Positions 21,013 through 32,515 of a stretch of 64,000 bases of DNA are shown here, piece after piece. How positions within the stretch are numbered: position 1 is the stretch's first letter; each line of letters starts with the position of its first letter. The notes below the pieces were generated by a model that ran no database searches, had not been told where the DNA came from, and worked only from the letters and a program-made list of their open reading frames with translations. The position numbers and the translations under genes are program-made. Source of the DNA: Maratus speciosus (lineage: Eukaryota; Arthropoda; Arachnida; Araneae; Salticidae); the NCBI GenBank assembly GCA_963932465.1, contig OZ010786.1, positions 535,869,073-535,933,072 on the forward strand, given 5' to 3'.

Positions 21013-23017
21013 TTAAAAAATATAAAATTTAATTATTTAAACATTAGTACTATTATTTAATTATTAATTTTTTTTATTTATTTATTTATTTATTTTTTTA
21101 CATTTAATACGTGTATAATACAAAAAACCGTTCATCAGTTTTTAGATACATATAACAATAGGATTAATTCATATTTTGTTATTAGCATTACTTAAAATAA
21201 TGGAATTTAACGCTCCTTTTCAAAAGTTTACTGCTATAAATATATGAAAAACTTAATGTATGCTGTATTCACAGTGTTTTATCACATAAAAAATAAAGGG
21301 CAGATACAAAAATTATAAAAGTAATATAATAAATAATAATAAGTTATATTAAAACAACGTCGATCTTAAAACAAAACAAAACAAAAAAAAACTTCTCAGC
21401 ATTTTTAAATCACGAAAACGATTATAAATCAGCATGAAGAAAAAAATAAACATTCTGTGTTTCCATTTGCGAAAAAAAATCCCTCGAACTTTAATCGTTC
21501 ACATATTATACACGTTATAATAAAAAGATGCAGTTTTTACCTATTAAACATATGTACAAAAATTACAATTTCAATAAATGGATTAAATTATGTTTAGCAT
21601 TTTTGTGGTACTTTGTCTCCTTAAATTACACATCAGACTGTGAATAAAATATATGGACAACTTTTGAAAGCGTACTTTGAACTTATATATAATCATGACA
21701 TCCAAAGCAAAATCGGTACAAAGCAAAACAGTTTCATGTATACAGTTATCACTTATAAATACAACTAATAACACCCTAATTGACATTTTCTCAACTAAGT
21801 GAAAAAACATTCTGGTACCCCAGACCTTTCACATAAATTACCTCAATTCTGATTTTTAACCTACCTGACCGACAACTTGCTGAAACAACTTACTCAGACC
21901 AGCTAGCCCGAAACCTCAAGTTTGAGAGGTAATCCGTTTGCCTAATATGGATATAAAATTGTACTAATGACATATTTTTGTAGTAGATGTTTGATAACCC
22001 TAAAATGAAACATTTGAAATGGGAAAAATATAACTTAGGAAAAAATACGTATGATTTATGGCAGGATGTTTTCAAGGTAATTACCCGTTAGTAGTTGAGG
22101 ATCTATACTAAATGCTTAGAGGTGCAGGTGGTGCCGAATACTGATAGTAAGTGATCTATTATAGTATCGTGGATTATTTTTGCTCTATTTTAATTACACA
22201 AAGGATTGGTAAGTGACTTATTATTTAGAGAATTTCTTAAGTTAATCGGAATTAAACGTACACTTCTTTCCCATGAACCATCGTCTAAAGGCCAGTCAGA
22301 AAAGTATCGGAAAAACCTGTGAAAATATATCTTAATAAGTTAGACAAAAGCAACATATATCTATCAGGATGTCTTAATGTAAAATATTTTATTTCACATC
22401 TTGCAACAAATAAAAAAGTGTAAATTCTTAAGGAATTAAAAGACATCGTTTAAATACATTTATTAATAGCGAGAGGTGTTGCGAAAAATGGCATCCCAAA
22501 TAACGAGGTTCGCATACAAAGATAATGCTATATATCAAAAAAAGCAGTTCAAAAACACACTGCGTTTATAAGAGTCCAGTGAATTTTAGTGAAATACTGT
22601 TGAAGAAAGAAAAAATTAAAATGTAGTAATTACAGTATTAATATGGATCTATAGTTTTATACATGCGTATATTTACAAACATCAGTGAATATAACAAGAG
22701 TGAAATTAAATTTCCAAAGTTCTAACCAGTAAACATATCACTGATACTTTAAAAGGACTTTTTAAATTGAAACACAGCTTAAGAATAACTTGCATAAATA
22801 ACGTGCATAAAAACAAATAATCGTAATTCATAAAGCAGAAAATATTTTATGAACAACTTAATATAACGTACGAGGATATTAATGTAAAATCGTATTTGTA
22901 CTTTTTTCAAAAAAATCACAGAGCAATCTATTCTTTAGGCTTTCTTCGAAATGATTTAAAATATTATACGTTTTGTAAATGACTACGACCTTTTAAAATT
23001 TCAGTAGATCCATCATA
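20661..23017. other. AT-rich non-coding stretch
   Basis: Includes a poly(A) tract (20974-21007) and ttta repeats near 21070. Small open frames at 21583-21810 and 21890-22075 have no recognisable motifs. I see nothing supportable as a gene. Confidence 0.5.
20974..21007. repeat. Poly(A) tract, 34 bp
   Basis: An uninterrupted A run. Confidence 0.9.
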
Positions 23018-23045
23018 TACACTGGGTTGCAAAATGATATGATCA
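23018..23045 (+). repeat. Left outer direct repeat/TIR of the Tc1-like element
   Basis: tacactgggttgcaaaatga followed by tatgatcaccc. It is related to the inner repeat at about 23200-23222. Confidence 0.8.
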
Positions 23046-23239
23046 CCCAGTTTTTAAAGTATAAAAAAGAAGAAAATATTACAAAACATACTGAAGTCTA
23101 ATCAATGTTAGAAATAGAACAAATAGTTTTATTTGATAGCAAAATATAATTGAAACAGCGATTCATACATAAAATAAACTGCATTTTTCCATTTTGAGGT
23201 GTTTCATAATGATATGAACATTGACCAAAAATATAGATT

Positions 23240-24255
23240 AATAGCAAATGTATGCACGCACCATATCTTTTAATTAATGTAAAAACGCGATCAGGCATGG
23301 AGTGGACCAAGCTTTTTAATAAATTTTGATCTATTTCATTCCAGTGGAAGTTGATAGCAGCTTTTAATTATGAAATTGCGGAATACTGTTTTCCATTTGC
23401 GAAAGCAGCTCTAACCAGTAGGCTCCATACATTTTCCATTGGATTTAAGTCAAGAGAAACAGATGGCTATAGAATTACATGTACACAATTGTTAAGAAAT
23501 CACTCCAAAGTGCTGTTTGTCGTGTGGATGGATGCATTTTCTTGTTGGAGTATCCAAAAAGTGTCGGCCAATTTCCTCAGTGATCGTCAACAAGTTTTCT
23601 TCAAGTAGATCTTGGCAGGCTAATGCACTCATTCTGCCAGAGGAAAACACAACTTTGATCTTATACCATGAAATCCAAAATCAGACCAAACCATGAGTGA
23701 TCCTCCACCCTGCTGCCGTTTTGAAAACGTCTGTGGTTTCTTGCGCAGATCGTGCCAATAATAACAAAATCCATACAGACCATGCAAATTGAATTATTTT
23801 CGTAGGAACATATTACTCTTTTTTATTTTAACTTCCAAGACATGTGCCCTTTTGCCCAATCCAGGCGTTTCTGCTGATGCATGTTACTCATACGTGGTTG
23901 GGGCTTTCTTTTCTTGTACCTCATCATCTTAGAGCTCTTGACTACGCTGGACAAGGTAATTTTTGACACTGATATCAGTGTGTCTCTTGAAAGTTCGCCT
24001 AAAGTTTTTTTCACATTGCTCATTCTTTTTATAATGGCTCTTTTTTCCCTTTAGGACAGCTTTGGCGGACGTCTCGCGGAGACTTCTTCGCTTCAAAATT
24101 CCTCTTTTAATCGAAGAAAATTTAATATCACACCTGGAGATCTTTTCAATTTTTTTTGTAGATCTGGCCGAAAGTCCTTGATCCTTAAAAGCCGCAATTT
24201 TCCCCTTCTCAAAACCACTTAAAGCATTTTTACGACCTATACTTCTACAACTCAC
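23240..24255 (-). pseudogene. Tc1-like transposase, multiple stops/frameshifts
   Basis: From 24255 the frame reads a Tc1 N-terminus ('GRKNALSGFEKGKIAAFKDQ', helix-turn-helix region). At 23823-24023 it has 'YKKRKPQPRMSNMHQQKRLD' and 'WAKGHMSW'. Broken frames continue with 'WILQQENASIHT', 'LDLNPMENVW' and 'WNEIDQNLLKSLVHSMPDRV'. The DDE triad is therefore only partly kept. The usual QQDNA has become QQENA (codon at 23539-23541), while D and E in the LDLNPxEN block remain. In-frame stops occur in several places, so the copy is inactive although nearly complete. Confidence 0.85.
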
Positions 24256-24587
24256 TTTGCGATCAGGTTTAGCAATTTCTTAGCCTGCGAAGAATCTTTA
24301 TTTGCTAAACTAATTTGCATATTTCGGTTTCTTCTTCTCGGAGTGACATTCAATATTCCTGTACAGTTTCTATGCTCATTTAGTGATTATTTCAATCGAT
24401 GTTCATATCATTTTGCAACACTATTTTTTTAGATAATTCATATTTTAATGAATTTTAACTTTTTTAAATATTTCTTTATATTTCATTTACAGGTATGTAT
24501 TATGTAAAATTACTGTATTTATCTCGAGAATGGAGTTTTCTGATAATTATTTATACAGTTTTGCGATGATATCACAAAATTACTAGC

Positions 24588-24615
24588 TGTTCACATTATT
24601 ATGAAACCCAGTGTA
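24588..24615 (-). repeat. Right outer direct repeat/TIR of the Tc1-like element
   Basis: On the minus strand this reads tacactgggtttcataataatg. The related inner repeat is at about 24395-24420. Confidence 0.8.
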
Positions 24616-26154
24616 TATGTATAGCTATTCTACTATGCAATATTTTTAAACATCTGAAACCTTCATATTTTTAAACCATTCGGACAAGTAAAAAAAAATC
24701 TTCTAAATTTTGGAATGCTCATACCTTAAACATATCAGTGCTGTCATGGATTCTTTATGACAGCTTGTGTAAAAACGAAAATGTATCCAGAAAACGATTT
24801 CACTTTATTTTCTAAACTTTCGTGTTTGAAGAGTTTTTAATGTTGCCAGTTAATGGTGATATTTGTTGCAATATTGTAAATTTGTTTGAAAGTGTTTAAT
24901 AATGTATGCTTTGCGAATGATATTGTCTTTCTTGTTTTAATTTATTTGATATATTATGAAAAAAAGGGTTAAAAAATTCATCCGTTAAGAATATTCGCAA
25001 TAGGAAAAAGTCTATTTCGTCATTTAATATATATGAAATGCGTTTAAATGCACAGAAACATTTCATTGTATAAAAGTTCGCATAGATATATGATAGCTTA
25101 AAAAATCTGTATATATTCACATTGTTCGTCTTTTATTGTTCTTTTAAATAATAAAAAATAATGAGAAAATAATACTTTTAAAATAAAGCATGTATTTGTT
25201 TTGCATTATTTAATTAAATATTTTTGTTTGAGAAAGAATAATTCAAAATTAATACCTAATATATTCAATTACATTTGTCGCATTAATATTTTATTATTTT
25301 TTTATTATTTCCACATCCTTACAGATATACTTGTTATGATTAAAACACCTGAAGATATTTTAAAATTTCTTGACAGACAGAATTCCCTAGTTAATTAAAA
25401 CATGCCTCTATTAAGCATTTCATCAACGCATTTTGCGCAGTAGACTATTTTAATTCTCTAGCTCCAAGGCATTTAAATTATCTTTAACAGCTCTAATAAT
25501 TCGTTCTAAAGCGCCTAAAACAGCAAAGATGAATATTTCATTATAATAATTGCTGAACAATTATGAACATTTAATATAATTTAAAATGTCAACAGAAATA
25601 ACATGTTTATCTCGTATGAGTTGTTTTCTAAATTGCAAAAATGAATATTTTATTGAAATAATTGCTTAGTCATCATATATGTAGTATACTTTAAAATATC
25701 AACTAAAATTAATTTGTTTAGAGAGAGTGTTTTATCTCCTAATTTAATTTACGATAAATACCAAAAATATTGTTTGAGAAATATATGAGTTTCATAATTT
25801 TCATAATATTTCATCGCAAAATATTTAGAAAAGTTCTTCCATTCCAAAACTACAGGTATATTAACCAGTAATACCAATTTGTTGAGAATAAATAAATTTA
25901 ACCATATCTCAAGAAAGAAAATAAGTTCTTGAATATATTTAGATATATTTATAGAGAATTTCTATATATAGTCTATTATAAAGTATGTGTTTGATACTTA
26001 ACAATAGAGTGTGAAGGGAAAATTAGACAAGAATTAGAATATACAGCAATATGGTGTTTAGTACAATAGTAATAATGCAAATTTCTCCCTGTTATCGCAA
26101 AAGCATTTTTTTGTAAATTTGCCCAGTGAAAAAAAATTTCATGTTTAAAAATAT
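24616..26154. other. AT-rich non-coding stretch with a repeat shared with 62760-62880
   Basis: Around 24745-24835 the phrases 'gattctttatgacagcttgtg', 'cgatttcactttatttt' and 'ctttcgtgttt' resemble 62790-62885 ('gattctttttgatagtgag', 'ttcactttatgg', 'tttcgtgttt'). This is an old dispersed repeat. Otherwise nothing is recognised. Confidence 0.4.
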
Positions 26155-26364
26155 ATGTAGATTTGTCGCCACATAGCAGCAATAGGACATCTAGTAATAA
26201 CATACAATGATATGGCTGACTTACTGCTATGAAAAACTGTGTTTGCATCTAGTGGAACAACTTCTGAAACACAAAGTTATACTAGGTTAATATTAACGCA
26301 ATTATTCTAATTTGTAAAAAAATCATATTAGATGTAAATTTCAACTGGACGAAAAATCTCCGGA

Positions 26365-26385
26365 CCAGGATTCGAACCAGGGAAC
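26365..26385 (-). repeat. Partial tRNA-like module (B box only)
   Basis: The minus strand reads ccctggttcgaatcctggtc, matching the B-box half of the modules at 26514 and 26794. The A-box half is replaced by unrelated sequence. Confidence 0.7.
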
Positions 26386-26513
26386 TACTAGGCCAATTTC
26401 TGGTGGACCCAGCTAACCTTGATGATTACAACATCTGGTCTGAAACCTGGTTCAGCTCAACAGAATAAATCTCAGGTAACGCCCATTATAGCTCAATTTC
26501 AGGTCAGGTTACG

Positions 26514-26587
26514 CCCATTATAGCTCAGGTGGCAGAGCACTGGCGGCTTCAGCCAGGACGTCCTGGGTTCGAATCCTGGTCCGGATA
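26514..26587 (+). repeat. tRNA-derived module (not a functional tRNA)
   Basis: tagctcaggtggcagagc gives an A box and D arm. ctggc-ggcttca-gccag gives a perfect 5-bp anticodon stem but lacks U33. gggttcgaatcc gives the B box. The acceptor strands (cccatta / tccggat) do not pair. It is followed by atttttcgcgcagttg, which is shared with the other modules. The presence of repeated copies with common flanks indicates a SINE-like repeat rather than a tRNA gene. Confidence 0.7.
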
Positions 26588-26793
26588 TTTTTCGCGCAGT
26601 TGAAAATTTACATCTAATATGATTTATTTACCAATTAGAATAATTGTGTTAATATTAATCTAGTGTAATTTCGTATCCAGCGATTTCTGGGGTTCCATTA
26701 CCCGAGATTTATTCTGTTGAGCTGAATCAGGATTCAGACCAGATTCTATAGTCATTAAGGTTAGCTGGGTGAAAAAAAGTTCCACAAGATTCC

Positions 26794-26867
26794 TCCGGGA
26801 TAGCTCAGATGACAGAGCAATGGTGGCTTCAGCCAGGAGATTCCTGGTTCGAATCCTGGTCTGGACA
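26794..26867 (+). repeat. tRNA-derived module (not a functional tRNA)
   Basis: tccgggatagctcagatgac and ggttcgaatcctggt give both pol III boxes. The acceptor strands tccggga and tctggac pair poorly. The downstream catttttcgcgcagttgg matches the other copy. It lies in the right arm of the palindrome. Confidence 0.7.
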
Positions 26868-27121
26868 TTTTTCGCGCAGTTGGAAATTTACATCTAACGC
26901 AAAGTCATATTTAATACTATATGTATTTTATAAAAATTCCCTACTGTTCCACTAGATGCAGGCACAGTTTTTCATAGCAGTAAGTCAGACATCTTATTTT
27001 CGATTATTACTAGATGTCCTACTGTTGATATGAGGCGACGAATGTGTATATATATATCTATATATCTATATATGTTATTTTAATAATGAATATAACATAT
27101 CATGCATTTTTCATATAAATC

Positions 27122-27850
27122 GCAAAATTATAATTTTATTTTTGTATTAAATTTTGAAGATTGAATGTGTTAAATTTAAATTTAATAAATAAATATATAA
27201 AAAAGAATTTGATATGCTAGTTTGTCTTATCTTTCAATAAATTTTAAAAAACACATGAACTTCCTACGGCAAATTAAAGTTATAAACATTCATAACTACA
27301 AATACACTGAAATTGAGGTAAATTGAAATTTGATTAGTAATGGATATTTCTATACCATATGTTTAGTATTTTATACGGTATATAATCGTTTACAAGATGC
27401 ATCTCTTTTACAGATTATAACAGAAATGCATCTTGTTAAAGATTATAGAGTTTACATTCTGGCTAAATTAATTTTTCCCGTATAGTTGCATATATATTGC
27501 AAAATTATAATTTTATTTTTGTATTAAATTTTGAAGATTGAATGTGTTAAATTTAAATTTAATATATATATATATGCATAAGGAATTTCATTTGTTAGTT
27601 TGTCTTAGCTTCCAGTAAATTTTGAAAACATAAACCTCCTACAGCAAATTAAAGTTAAAAACATTCGTAACTACAAATACACTGAAACTGGGGGGCAATC
27701 AAAATTGGATTAGTAATCAATATTATATACCATACGTTTAGTATTTCATACGGTATATAATCTTTTACAAGATGCATCTCTGTTATAGAGATTATAAGAG
27801 AAATGCATCTTGTAAAGATTATGTAGTTTACATTCTAGCTAAATAACTCT
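27122..27850 (+). repeat. Tandem duplication, two units of about 377 bp with internal hairpins
   Basis: Unit 1 starts at 27122 (gcaaaattataattttattt) and unit 2 at 27499 with the same sequence. Both carry 'tgaagattgaatgtgttaaa', 'cggtatataatc' and a hairpin formed by acaagatgcatctct and agaaatgcatcttgt. Identity is high with small indels. No coding content is seen. Confidence 0.85.
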
Positions 27851-27941
27851 GTACATCAAAAGATTTTTCGTACAGTTGCCGACATGGTTACAACGCATTG
27901 AAGTAATGAAAAAACATTATACACACACACATATATATATA

Positions 27942-29810
27942 TAGGGGAGAGTAGCCTAATTTGGACCACTTCACTTATTTTCAGGTGCAACTCACTTAAG
28001 TTTTGGAATATCTGCAAAAAATAATTACACATGGTCAATCTATTCATCTATTAACTAAATAAATATTTAGATCAATTTCTTTTTGAAAATCTGAAATTTT
28101 ATTTTAATTTGAAAAATTTGTCAAAAGTGGTCCAAATTCAGCAACTGGTCGTCTAAGTTGGACCCCCAGTCTCCTAAATTGTACCAAATAATATCAGGCT
28201 GCTTTAATGACTAGGGAATATAACTAATTTTATTAAAAACAAAGTTTGCGATTAATGAAACAATGAAACAAAATAACAGCAATGAAATCTAATGAAATAA
28301 AATATCTGAAAATAAGAGTAATTGTTTTAAATCAAAATGTATAAGTTATAAGTAATTAAGAATAGAAATTATGGAACTAATTGTCAGTTACTTGAATATC
28401 ATGTAAGGAGTGATGCAAAGCTTATACATGAATTTTGTTTATTGTTTTTGTTTTCCGGCGCACACAACATGGAAACGTATATGGCAATCTGAACACTGAG
28501 TCATTTTTGCTATTTTATTTAAATCTTACAAATTAGGCAAAACGAATAATCGCTGTCTACATTATTCTATTTAGATTCTGAATTATCAGAATTTTTTTTT
28601 TTTACAACAGAAGTTTTCCTTACATTATGTTTGTAGTTCTTCTCTTCCATCATTTTCTTGCTAATTACATAACGCCTATTTTTCAAAACTCGATGTTGCA
28701 ATTGCTTTTGTGTTGTGAAAGCTTCCTTTTTTTTTTTTTTTTTTTTTTCATTTCAATGTTTACTTTATATGACGATGGTGTTAACACAGCTGTTTTTTGG
28801 ATCCTTGTGTACTTTGATTTAACTGAATTTAGCAAGGGAAATAACATTTCTAATGATTTGTTTGCTTTTTGGGTGGATTTGTAGCTGCAGCCTTCATGCA
28901 GGTCAATTTCTTCCCAACTTACTGTCTGCTTTTTGTTTCCTATACATTTAACAGCTTTTGCTGTCACGGGTGTTTTTTCTTCCAGGCAGTTTGTCTATGT
29001 CTTTTTCAATATTTTCAACAAGGTTTGAGATTTTATGCGTTTTAATCACAAAAAAGTATAATTCCACCCTCCAGAACTGTAAAAAGTCTTCCATCACAAA
29101 TATCCTGCAGGAGGAAAATGTTTGAATTCAACTCTGTAAATCAAATATGCCGTAGGAATAAATAATTCAAAGAAAATAAATACAATTAGATACAAGATAA
29201 AAGACATTGCAAACAAAATTTATTGCAGAGACATGTAAAAATATTTTTATGTTTATATAGGCCTAGACTGTATAAAAAAAATTAATCCAGATATACAAAA
29301 TAAAATTGCATGGAAATAGTATTCCATTATAAAATATGAAAAAATAGTGTACAAAGCGTACCGTCCTCGAAATTCATTACTTTCTTTTCAAATTTATGAT
29401 CGCATATCTGGTCAAATTTAAGCAACTGAAATTGGCCCAATTACGGCAACTGCACCATTTTTTAAAACAGTAAATTTTAAGGCTGAGAACAAAAATGAAA
29501 TCAAACAAATCTGCGTGACAAATATGCGCAATAAACAGATAAATATATATATGTATATGAAAACATAACAACATACTTTAGTTTTAAAATATCCGCTTGC
29601 ATTTTGTAGGAAAAAATTAGATCAAAACAGCTAACTTTAGGTTTTTCTAAATTGTCTGAAAACAGCACGTGGTAGGCGGTTGCTTCTTCTAATCATGAGT
29701 TACGTCATTCTGATGAGTATGATTTCATCAGTAGATGGAGTCTCTTCCTGTAATTAACGGCAGAATGGCAACGGTCCAATTAAAGCGGTAGTCCAAATAT
29801 GGCTACTCTC

Positions 29811-29815
<5 letters not shown>
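27942..29815 (-). mobile_element. pogo-like DNA transposon, internally decayed
   Basis: The ends are taggggagagtagcctaatt (27942) and, minus strand, taggggagagtagccatatt (29815), with TA borders embedded in (TA)n DNA. Subterminal copies of 'tggtccaaatt' and 'taagttggac' lie inside the left end. The minus strand carries the C-terminal part of a transposase with a Cys/His finger. The DDE core is not recognisable, so this is a deletion/decay derivative of about 1.9 kb. Confidence 0.75.
28440..28990 (-). pseudogene. pogo-like transposase C-terminus with PHD-like zinc finger
   Basis: The minus-strand frame at 28683-28967 includes 'AVLTPSSYKVNIEMK', like the linker that follows the DDE domain in pogo-derived transposases. 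A poly-Lys/A tract (28730-28749) follows. Downstream, after stops and frame changes, come 'DSDYSFCLICK' and 'MTQCSDCHIRFHVVCAG' before a stop. This gives CxxC...CxxC-x4-H-x2-C spacing as in the C-terminal PHD-like finger of this family. No start and no catalytic aspartates are visible. It is inactive. Confidence 0.6.

Positions 29816-29882
<67 letters not shown>
29812..29882. repeat. (TA)n microsatellite
   Basis: Long TA dinucleotide run with one cac interruption, abutting the right end of the pogo-like element. This suggests insertion into TA-rich DNA or expansion from the TA duplication. Confidence 0.85.
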
Positions 29883-31589
29883 CAATAAATAATGAAAATT
29901 ATTAGTTGTTAATGAACTACGAAATAGAGGGGGGGAAATTGAATTACTAAGACGAGAAATACTTGTGAAACGTTAATAATTCTGTATTTGATATTTGAGA
30001 GTAGGTAAAAACATTGAAAAAATTGAAAGCTAAGTAATTTTTTTATTTATTGTATTTTTGCAATTTTAATAAATTAAGCAAAGAAGTAATACAAAATAAT
30101 TGCTATGATAGTACTCCTTCTGTGAAATCAAGTCACGTTTAAAGGACAAAAAAAATGCTATTATACATTGCGCATTTAGTGTCGTGAGTTACTAACATTA
30201 TATATGCAGGATATATATAAGTAGCTTAAAAAGTTCACAAAATATTTATTATTTTTAATTCATATAATCCGACAATTTTATATGTAAATTGTTCGTAGAA
30301 CTAAACATTATTTTTAAAAATATTTGATAATTGTAATAACAGTTTTCACGCATCGATCATTCTCTTTTTGTTTCTTTTGATGCCTACGAATTTGTTTTTG
30401 GCGTATTTCGAAAAATTACATAAAGATGGCAAGTATTAGAAATGCTAGTAATGGCATTTATACTAAACATTTTCCACGTATAATTAACATATTTAACCGA
30501 AAATTGTATCCATAATGCAAACTGCTGAGGTAATTTATGTTAATTTCCCGTGGCAAGTTTTGCTTGTTTTATGCGCACGTTTAGGAATTACGAAGTATTC
30601 TATATTAGATCTTTTATCACTGCGGAGTGCAATCAGCTCATTAAAGCTGCAGACATTGCAATTAAAAGTTTATTGCTTTAATGCCGTAAAACATTTGCAC
30701 ACCACTTATGTGTTTAATAGAAGTGATGAATTTTGCATTTTGTAGAATGCATTTTAGTGTGTTTATTATGTCGCTTAAATTTTACAGTATAAGGTAATTT
30801 GAAAAATGTTTCTGATAAAATAATAATAATAATGTAGAGATATTAGGTTGTAAATCTACAAATATATTATTTTCAATACTAAGCGAAATGATGAAATTTA
30901 TCAATTTTTTCAAAAAAAGTATCTTAGAAGGGAAACAGTTATTTTTCTTTTATGTATATATATTTCCGTTAATGGGCGACACTTTATATAGTTAAACAAA
31001 TCGATATCTTATCTAAATAAGCATACATCATTTTTGCAAAATAAAAATTAAGATATATAGGTGTCTCATAACTCTATTCGAACTTTTAAAAAAATGTAAA
31101 TATATATATGTGTGTGTTTCTCTTACGTGGGGTGAAAGCGATGCTGAAAAATTAATAGCTTGCCATTTGGCAACAACCACAGCGACAATTCTCAGATGTT
31201 AATTTACTGTAACATGACCCTACCCAATCAGAAAATCAGAATTCAAAGAGAATCTCTTTTTTTAAAGACAGATCGTTTGTTCGATGCATGAATAGCAATG
31301 ACAATGATTGATTTTATTATTGCGTGAGCATTCAGCGAATCCGCTTTCTGATCAAGATTGTAGTTTAGACGCAGCAGAAAGCATTTTGTTCGTATTTCGT
31401 TAGCGCCATACATAGCGTCTCCGTAGTGTTTTTCAAATTGTTTTTAATGAATTTAAGCCGTGCTGTGAAAAATTATAGGCGAAAAAATGCATTTATATTT
31501 GCATTTGTAACGAAATTTAACATTAGTTTTTTTTTTTATATATATTAAAAATATTTGAATATTTCATATGTTAAAAGTATTTGTGATTA
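29883..31589. other. AT-rich non-coding stretch
   Basis: A 76-codon frame at 30515-30745 has no recognisable domain. Somewhat more balanced base composition occurs at 31130-31450, without a coding signal. Nothing is supported. Confidence 0.45.
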
Positions 31590-32358
31590 TACAGTGAAAC
31601 CCCCTGTGCGACTATCTCCCGGAACAAACATTTTCTCATTTGAACGAAATGTATTCCCATAGGTTCAATACTAATTTTACCTCCATTCAGAGGCCATCCC
31701 AGTTGAACCCCCTCCATGAGCGACCAATTTCTTTGAATAAAATGAAACAAATTCCGTTTTTCCCTGGTCACTTGATGAATGTTCTTTTAGAAAAATAATT
31801 CCGTAGAGCGCTATATTCATCCAACTTCTAAACTAGGTTTAGCATTTTTTTAGCTAACTTTTAAGTGTTTAAACTCCTTTGTGCCTTTTTAGGCAATGAA
31901 TTTAACTCTGATGACAAAATAAGAATGACGGTCAATAAACTCCCGTGCCCTATTCTGTCAGGAAACTCTCAAAGAAGTAGATAAATTAATGTAATCGTCA
32001 GTGTTTTTTCCCGTCCAAAACAAAATTGCATTTATTTACTGAACTTCGAAAGGATTATGAAGTAAAAGTTATAAAAGATAAAACCATAAAATCAAAGCAA
32101 ATGTCAATGTATTCATTTTTTAAACTCTACAGTAATTAATTTTTGTTTTCATACTTAAATTTTCATTAACTTTTGTTTTGATAATTAAATTTTCATAATT
32201 TTTCCTAATGTGAAAAATAAATTTTAGTAACATTAATTATTACCTTTTTCAACAATTAAAATTTAGATTTAAGCACGACCTCTACTAAGAGATCACCTTT
32301 CGGAGCAACCAATGTTTATTGGAATAGAATGTGGTCGTTTTACGGAGGTTTTGCTGTA
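31590..32358. mobile_element. Tigger/pogo-type MITE
   Basis: The left end is tacagtgaaaccccctgtgc and the right end, minus strand, is tacagcaaaacctccgtaaa. The inner parts also agree (gcgactat / cgaccac). The CAGTGAAACCYCYGT terminus and TA borders are typical of Tigger/pogo elements in animals. Two further 'gaaccccctccatgagcgacc'-like subterminal phrases occur near 31700. It is about 770 bp with no transposase motif. Confidence 0.7.
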
Positions 32359-32384
32359 TTTATTCTGGCAAGAATTTATGCAAA

Positions 32385-32515
32385 TAGTGGCAAGCGTACG
32401 AAGCGTGCTGGAATCGCGTACCTGTCCCATTGTGGATTGTGCTGCAATCCACGAGGGTTCGCAGGCGTTAGCAAGCAGGGAGTGAACTCTCGTACTATCG
32501 TTCTGTTTGCTCAAG
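32385..32515. other. GC-richer patch of unknown nature
   Basis: About 130 bp (around 'caagcgtacgaagcgtgctg' to 'agggagtgaactctcg') have clearly more G+C than the surroundings and are open on both strands (32329-32616 plus; 32293-32514 minus). No motif is recognised. It could be a remnant of an element or of a conserved segment. Confidence 0.3.

Larger units (their letters stand above)
23018..24615 (-). mobile_element. Tc1-like transposon with IR/DR ends, full length but decayed
   Basis: The ends are tacactgggttgcaaaatga (23018) and, on the minus strand from 24615, tacactgggtttcataataa, with TA target borders. A second copy of the binding-site-like sequence lies about 180-190 bp inside each end: tttcataatgatatgaacat near 23202 and, minus strand, ttgcaaaatgatatgaacat near 24418. 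Four repeats in this arrangement match the IR/DR structure of Sleeping Beauty-like Tc1 elements. The length (about 1.6 kb) is typical for complete Tc1. The transposase reads on the minus strand. Confidence 0.85.
26155..27045. repeat. Large imperfect palindrome (~890 bp) with tRNA-like modules
   Basis: The left arm (26155-about 26490) is the inverse of the right arm (about 26680-27045). Shared landmarks are tgtcgccacatag/atgaggcgacga, ctagtaataacata/ttattactagatg, gttccactagatgca, atttattctgttgagctgaa and aaggttagctggg. The spacer (26490-26680) holds an additional copy of the tRNA-like module. Arms of over 300 bp could extrude as a cruciform. The structure could be a fold-back element or an inverted duplication of a SINE-bearing segment. 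Confidence 0.8.

Noticed and set aside
26514..26867. Two candidate tRNA genes
   Set aside because: The pol III boxes are good, but the acceptor stems do not pair, U33 is missing in the anticodon loop, and several copies share non-tRNA flanks. They are treated as SINE-like modules.
28627..28884. An 85-codon plus-strand frame with a phenylalanine run
   Set aside because: It is antisense to the pogo-like transposase remnant and passes through a T tract. The minus strand carries the recognisable motifs.
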